Notes under the pieces: model-generated
Told to the model about the DNA's origin: nothing
Database searches by the model: none
What the model saw: the letters and a program-made list of their open reading frames with translations, nothing else
Shown: in pieces, positions 11,780 to 15,155 of the stretch
Layout: each line of letters begins with the position of its first letter
Position numbering within the stretch: position 1 is the stretch's first letter
NCBI GenBank assembly: GCA_018061375.1
Contig: JAGOUG010000016.1
Coordinates: forward strand, 1-15,155
Origin: Candidatus Saccharimonadota bacterium
Lineage (GTDB): Bacteria; Patescibacteriota; Saccharimonadia; Saccharimonadales; UBA7683
Reading direction: 5' to 3'
Length of the DNA: 15,155 bases
Position numbers and translations under genes: made by a program

Positions 11780-14298
11780 ATCTCCGGTGTATGAACTCCA
11801 AAGAGGCCCGCCACCATCAACTTCTTGGATGGGACCCTGGTTATAGCATTGGCTATCGAACGAGTCAGGAACATTGACGTAGCACTCCCGTAGTTGGTTT
11901 CATGCGGAATGTTGACGTAAAATATGGCAGAATTTGTTGCCCCCGGCCCTAGGTTCTTGGCCTTGAGTTGGTAGTTTACGGTATCCCCGGTTCTGACCGG
12001 AGCCGTATTTAGCAGACTTGCCCTGAGACGTAAGTCGAACGATTGTGGGGGCGGTGGGCATTCCGATGTTGTAAATGTTGCATCCTCACCATGTGCGGTG
12101 CCGGCACTATTTTGAATAAAAGCTCGGTAATGGTACGTGGTTTCACACTGAAGATTACCCGACCCTAGATCTACTTGCTGAATACCCTCGCCGAAGCTAT
12201 TTGCAGATCGCGTTCCACCATAATTAGTATCAGTACCATATTGCACGCCTGCATCCTGAACATTTCCTCCACCATCATCAATTATATTAATCTCGAGCGT
12301 AGCTGTGTCGCTAGCCAAACTTGCCACTCCTCCTGTTGAAATTTCAGGCATACAGGCTTGGCCAGCATCATTAATGGTCCAGTTAAAGTTCTCGATGATG
12401 CTCTGTCGAGCGGTCGCTACTGCACAATATGACTTGCCGCTAGCACCAAAAGTGACATTACTATGAAGTAGCTGGCCAGACCAACCGGTTAGAATAAGAT
12501 CATATGTTTCGGGACTAATACCAGAGTTATCGAACATCCACTCAGCGTTGGTTACAGAACTCATATCCCAATTACCGATATCTTGATTGAAGCTAGTAGC
12601 AGATGCGAACATACCATGCATATCAACGGCACTACTAACATCCCAGCTACTCAAATCTTGGTTGAATGCAGTTGCACCTGAAAACATATTGACAAAATCT
12701 GTGACTGCACCAGTGTTCCAACCGCTGATATCTTGGTTGAACGGTGTGCCCTGAAACATGAATCTCATGGTTGTAACTTTACTCGTGTCCCAACTACTAA
12801 TATCGTAGTTGAACTGTGTGTATTGGAAGACATGATACATAGACGTAATATTGCTAGTATTCCAGCTGCCGAGATCTTGATTAAAGGCATAGGCATTTAA
12901 GAACATGCTCCCGATGTCTGTAACATTACTAGTGTCCCAGTTGTCGAGCGGTTGATTGAAGGCTGAAGCACCGTGAAATACCCCAGTCATAATTGTGACA
13001 TTATGGGTATCCCAGTCATTCAAGGGCTGATTGAAAGCTGAAGCACCTTCAAACATCTCATTCAGACTAGTTACACTACTGATATCCCAATTACTAATAT
13101 CTTGGTTGAACGGTGTGCCAGCAAACATGCGGTACATTGTTGTAACGTTCGACACGTTCCAGGAGCTAATATCTTGGTTGAATGAAGTCCAGCGCAGCAT
13201 ATTACTCATATTTGTTACGCTTGATACATCCCAGGCGCTGATATCTTGGTTGAAGGCCGAAGCCGAATTGAACATGCTCTCCATGTTAGTTACACTACTC
13301 ACGTCCCAACCACTTATATCTCCATTAAACGATGAAGCCATAAGGAACATACCACTCGTGTCTATAACGCTACTAACATCCCAACTTGATATATCTTGAT
13401 CAAACGCAGACACTTGTTGAAACATATAGGGCATTCTCGTAACATTACTGGTGTTCCAACTGCTTAAAGATTGGTTGAAAGCAGTTGCCAATGTAAACAT
13501 GCCTGACATATCTGTAACATGACTTACATCCCAATTATTCAGGGGCTGGTTGAAAGAGCTAGCCCCATAGAAAGTTTGATACATAGAAGTTATGGTACTT
13601 ACATCCCAACTGCTGATATCGGCATTCATTGAGGCTGTGTTCATGAATGTTCTATACAAGCTTGTGACTGAGCTCAGATCCGGAATGTCGCTTGCTGTAA
13701 TCTGCATATTTGAAGCATTGAAGAATGCCTCATCCATTGAAAGCCAATGATTGTTGCCCCATTGCTGAATTTCTAACAACTTAGGCCCTTCACCGGTATA
13801 TGCAAAATAAACCGCTGGGAACGTGCCGTCTATCACCACGCTATACGTTCCTGCAGAGCTATAGCTGCAAGTGTAACTCCCCGTCACCCCGGTAGAGTCC
13901 CACGTACCGTCATCATCACAATCGACATTGTAATTGTAGCTACCACCAGAGGTTGGGACAGTAAACTGTGTGCTACTACTCGCTCCTGGGTTATCAGTTT
14001 TAACTAGCATTACAAATACATCACTGCCGTGCGGACCGGAGTAGGCGCCACTACCTGCGTATGCCTTGTTGCCAATGTTTGGAATGATAGCACTTGCTAT
14101 TACTGCCAAGATGGCCACCCCTTGACCAAGCCCCGCTAGCAGAAATAGCACTTTATGACGGCGAACAAGTTTTTGATCGATCGCGAAGTATACAGGCTTC
14201 TTTGCTACCTTAAATATAGTTTTCTTAGACTTAAATCCGAAACTTAGTATCTGGCTAGGCATAGCTAATAATTTCAATGTCTTTTGATTTCTAAGCAT
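11776..14298 (-). CDS. N-terminal part of BspA/DUF285-repeat surface adhesin (frameshifted)
   Basis: 840 residues as it stands; the last 32 (from Met809) are out of the true frame. In order: a basic N-terminus and membrane segment (51-72), probably an unusually long signal region; a PKD-like beta domain (about 100-160) with CDDDGTWDSTG; 15 BspA-type repeats (228-588) of the kind ISGWDVSSVTNMESMF; an FN3-like domain (654-747) with TTYHYRAFIQNSAGTAHGEDATFTT; a Pro linker; and the start of a DUF11-like domain (754-808, NYQLKAKNLGPGATNSAIFYVNIP). BspA repeats are leucine-rich-like modules of surface adhesins that bind host or partner-cell proteins. A GGAG ribosome binding site lies about ten bases before the ATG. 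One base is missing near 11880; restoring it joins this to the ORF ending at 10889 as a protein of about 1136 residues. Confidence 0.88.
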   Translation of the reverse strand: MLRNQKTLKLLAMPSQILSFGFKSKKTIFKVAKKPVYFAIDQKLVRRHKVLFLLAGLGQGVAILAVIASAIIPNIGNKAYAGSGAYSGPHGSDVFVMLVKTDNPGASSSTQFTVPTSGGSYNYNVDCDDDGTWDSTGVTGSYTCSYSSAGTYSVVIDGTFPAVYFAYTGEGPKLLEIQQWGNNHWLSMDEAFFNASNMQITASDIPDLSSVTSLYRTFMNTASMNADISSWDVSTITSMYQTFYGASSFNQPLNNWDVSHVTDMSGMFTLATAFNQSLSSWNTSNVTRMPYMFQQVSAFDQDISSWDVSSVIDTSGMFLMASSFNGDISGWDVSSVTNMESMFNSASAFNQDISAWDVSSVTNMSNMLRWTSFNQDISSWNVSNVTTMYRMFAGTPFNQDISNWDISSVTSLNEMFEGASAFNQPLNDWDTHNVTIMTGVFHGASAFNQPLDNWDTSNVTDIGSMFLNAYAFNQDLGSWNTSNITSMYHVFQYTQFNYDISSWDTSKVTTMRFMFQGTPFNQDISGWNTGAVTDFVNMFSGATAFNQDLSSWDVSSAVDMHGMFASATSFNQDIGNWDMSSVTNAEWMFDNSGISPETYDLILTGWSGQLLHSNVTFGASGKSYCAVATARQSIIENFNWTINDAGQACMPEISTGGVASLASDTATLEINIIDDGGGNVQDAGVQYGTDTNYGGTRSANSFGEGIQQVDLGSGNLQCETTYHYRAFIQNSAGTAHGEDATFTTSECPPPPQSFDLRLRASLLNTAPVRTGDTVNYQLKAKNLGPGATNSAIFYVNIPHETNYGSATSMFLTRSIANAITRVPSKKLMVAGLFGVHTPEI
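11876..11883 (-). other. Frameshift site in the adhesin gene
   Basis: Up to GSAT the reading frame follows the DUF11-like domain. The same domain continues in the -1 frame as VNVPDSFDSQCYNQG and ends in the downstream ORF. The switch falls at about 11878-11881. The full span 10889-14298 is 3410 bases, one short of a multiple of three, as expected for a single lost base. There is no homopolymer or slippery heptamer at the site. Confidence 0.85.
12535..13617 (-). repeat. Array of 15 BspA/DUF285 coding repeats
   Basis: Fifteen tandem units of 25 residues (75 bases), each with a W-[DN]-x-S-x-V-T-x-M core, a hydrophobic end (MF) and a turn FNQD or FNQP. Units 6, 7, 11 and 12 have 24 residues, having lost one small residue before FNQ. 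Units are diverged at the DNA level, so the array looks old rather than recently expanded. Confidence 0.9.
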
Positions 14299-14334
14299 AA
14301 AAACTTCTCCTCACTTATTTTAATCTTAAGCTTA

Positions 14335-14364
14335 ATTTTAGCAAAATAATAATCAATAGCACAA
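14335..14364 (-). promoter_or_regulatory. Putative promoter of the adhesin gene
   Basis: On the minus strand, TTGTGC (14359-14364) and TAAAAT (14335-14340) are 18 bases apart. This gives a 5' leader of about 30 bases that contains the GGAG ribosome binding site. The rest of the 234-base gap up to 14532 is AT-rich and shows nothing else I can name. Confidence 0.4.
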
Positions 14365-14532
14365 TAGACAGTAAAAGATCGAACCAACAAGACTCTGCCT
14401 ATCCATTGCCTAACGATATGTTATATACCATTGGATATATTTCTGGCTCCCTCTAGTAGACACATTGCGAATGATTAGTACGGACTATGATGAGCGTAGA
14501 GTAAACGAAATAAAAGAAATACTTTACGCTGT

Positions 14533-14718
14533 ATGAGCAACATTATAGACGACTTTGATTTCCCAATACTAGACCTTGATATTCCGAGCCTAGATATAGA
14601 CATACCAGAACTACACTTTCCGCCGTTACTAGTACTTGAAGACATAGTGGTTGTGCTACCTGATATAGAAATATCTATGCTTGATTTGCAGATTGAGCTG
14701 TTAGATTTATCTAGCTAG
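14533..14718 (+). CDS. Possible 61-residue highly acidic repetitive protein
   Basis: Not recognised. After a short start (MSNIIDD) the sequence alternates acidic and hydrophobic residues with prolines: FPILDLDIPSLDIDIPELHF, then LEDIVVVLPDIEISMLDLQI and a final IELLDLSS. There is no basic residue apart from one histidine, so the net charge is strongly negative. The pattern suggests short amphipathic strands separated by Pro. No ribosome binding site is visible; a weak TACTTT (14520-14525) lies seven bases before the ATG and could support a leaderless message. Its end overlaps the end of the convergent neighbour by eight bases. It may be a real small gene or a chance frame. Confidence 0.35.
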   Translation: MSNIIDDFDFPILDLDIPSLDIDIPELHFPPLLVLEDIVVVLPDIEISMLDLQIELLDLSS

Positions 14719-15155
14719 GAAAGGTATCTACCTCGGCACCAAATCTTCCACTGTACTTACTGCCAACAGAGACACCTGTTTTCACATATACATTGGTCGT
14801 TGCCCTAGCTATTTCAATATCAAGAAATGCCAAAAAGTCTTCATAAAGACGCCGTGTATCTAAGTGAACTTGGTCGTGTATAAAGAAATGACCAGTACTA
14901 ACACCGCCAGCTGAAGCAGTTACAGACCAGTTTATTGTTCTGCTACCTTTGCTTATATGCACTAAATGGTCAGAATGAGCCAACGAATTGCGGTACATTT
15001 GCCAAACTACATCTGGGTACGGTATGTTGAGTTGCTTCAAAAGTCTTGGTACACGAACATCATTTCCTTTGCCCTTGCGGTATATGGTCTTAGCAACAGC
15101 TTCTACCACAGGAAAAATCAAACGAGCATAACCCCAGAAACCAACCATATTACCC
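14711..15155 (-). CDS. C-terminal part of an unknown protein (runs off the window)
   Basis: At least 147 residues. The frame stays open to the window edge beyond the first Met (15148), so the N-terminus is probably missing. The visible start (GFWGYARLIFPVVEAVAKTIYRKGKGNDVRVPRLL) looks like the middle of a helical domain rather than a protein start. The segment MYRNSLAHSDHLVHISKG has an R-N-x-x-x-H pattern reminiscent of HEPN-type RNase motifs (R-x4-6-H), but the spacing was judged by eye and the fold is unproven. The C-terminal half (HFFIHDQVHLDTRRLYEDFLAFLDIEIARA) is probably strand plus helix. Seemingly soluble. No function assigned. Confidence 0.55.
   Translation of the reverse strand, partial: GNMVGFWGYARLIFPVVEAVAKTIYRKGKGNDVRVPRLLKQLNIPYPDVVWQMYRNSLAHSDHLVHISKGSRTINWSVTASAGGVSTGHFFIHDQVHLDTRRLYEDFLAFLDIEIARATTNVYVKTGVSVGSKYSGRFGAEVDTFPS

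Noticed and set aside
11776..11905. Programmed -1 ribosomal frameshift joining the two adhesin ORFs
   Set aside because: The switch point has no X-XXY-YYZ slippery heptamer, and the domain sequence changes frame abruptly at one position in the middle of a beta strand. A lost base explains it more simply.
13031..13399. 122-residue plus-strand ORF inside the adhesin repeats
   Set aside because: It is the antisense shadow of the BspA repeats; its own repetition (LISWLN) mirrors the repeat DNA.
12535..13617. CRISPR-like array
   Set aside because: The regular 75/72-base period is coding and in frame, units are imperfect throughout, and there is no repeat-spacer alternation.
1..15155. Alternative genetic code (UGA as glycine, as in Gracilibacteria/Absconditabacteria)
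   Set aside because: Well-supported proteins contain no in-frame UGA, and frames end plausibly at UGA, so the standard code fits.

Overview
The window looks like accessory, cell-surface-oriented chromosome of a small-genome bacterium, most likely a member of Candidatus Saccharibacteria (TM7) or another Patescibacteria/CPR lineage. This is inferred from the mix of genes: a tail-fibre-like protein with an RLPVPGSDDGTWG start, a secreted LysM-CHAP hydrolase, tiny membrane proteins with YG-rich ends, a BspA-type repeat adhesin with a non-standard LxxTG anchor, and tight packing. UGA is used as a stop, so the code is standard. No rRNA, tRNA, CRISPR array, transposase or replication gene was seen, and no marker gene settles the taxonomy.

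Layout. 1-4551 is a surface-glycan/surface-protein block: a glycosyltransferase (+), then on the minus strand a tail-fibre-like protein and a second glycosyltransferase with a GT7-C-like motif, then a LicD-type phosphotransferase divergent from a LicC-type cytidylyltransferase that carries an N-terminal winged helix. The licD and licC starts are only about 16 bp apart, so their promoters must interleave. 4548-6252 holds two divergent tiny membrane proteins and an acidic, largely disordered 349-residue protein. 6253-6556 is a regulatory gap with a promoter and a structured 5' leader in front of the LysM-CHAP gene (6557-7351).

7372-10686 is a run of short housekeeping or stress-type genes: two VOC-fold proteins, a YdeI-type protein, an unknown 111-residue protein, two small membrane or exported proteins and an SRPBCC-fold protein. 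Between them lies a promoter-leader-terminator element that may encode a 24-residue leaderless peptide (9294-9412), and a 23-bp direct repeat present at 9817 and 10822, each copy just ahead of a terminator hairpin on the minus strand.

10889-14298 is one large minus-strand surface adhesin broken by a single-base frameshift near 11880. Reconstructed, it is about 1136 residues: N-terminal membrane segment, PKD-like region, 15 BspA/DUF285 repeats, an FN3-like region, a DUF11-like region, a calcium-type DSDGDG repeat, a choice-of-anchor U-like domain, then LAGTG, a membrane helix and a basic tail. The window closes with a highly acidic 61-residue ORF and the C-terminal part of an unrecognised gene that runs off the edge.

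Taken together, the region appears devoted to what the cell shows on its surface: glycan assembly and probable phosphocholine-type decoration, an adhesin and other anchored proteins, a fibre-like protein, and a peptidoglycan hydrolase. For an episymbiont, these would be host-contact functions. That last step is inference.
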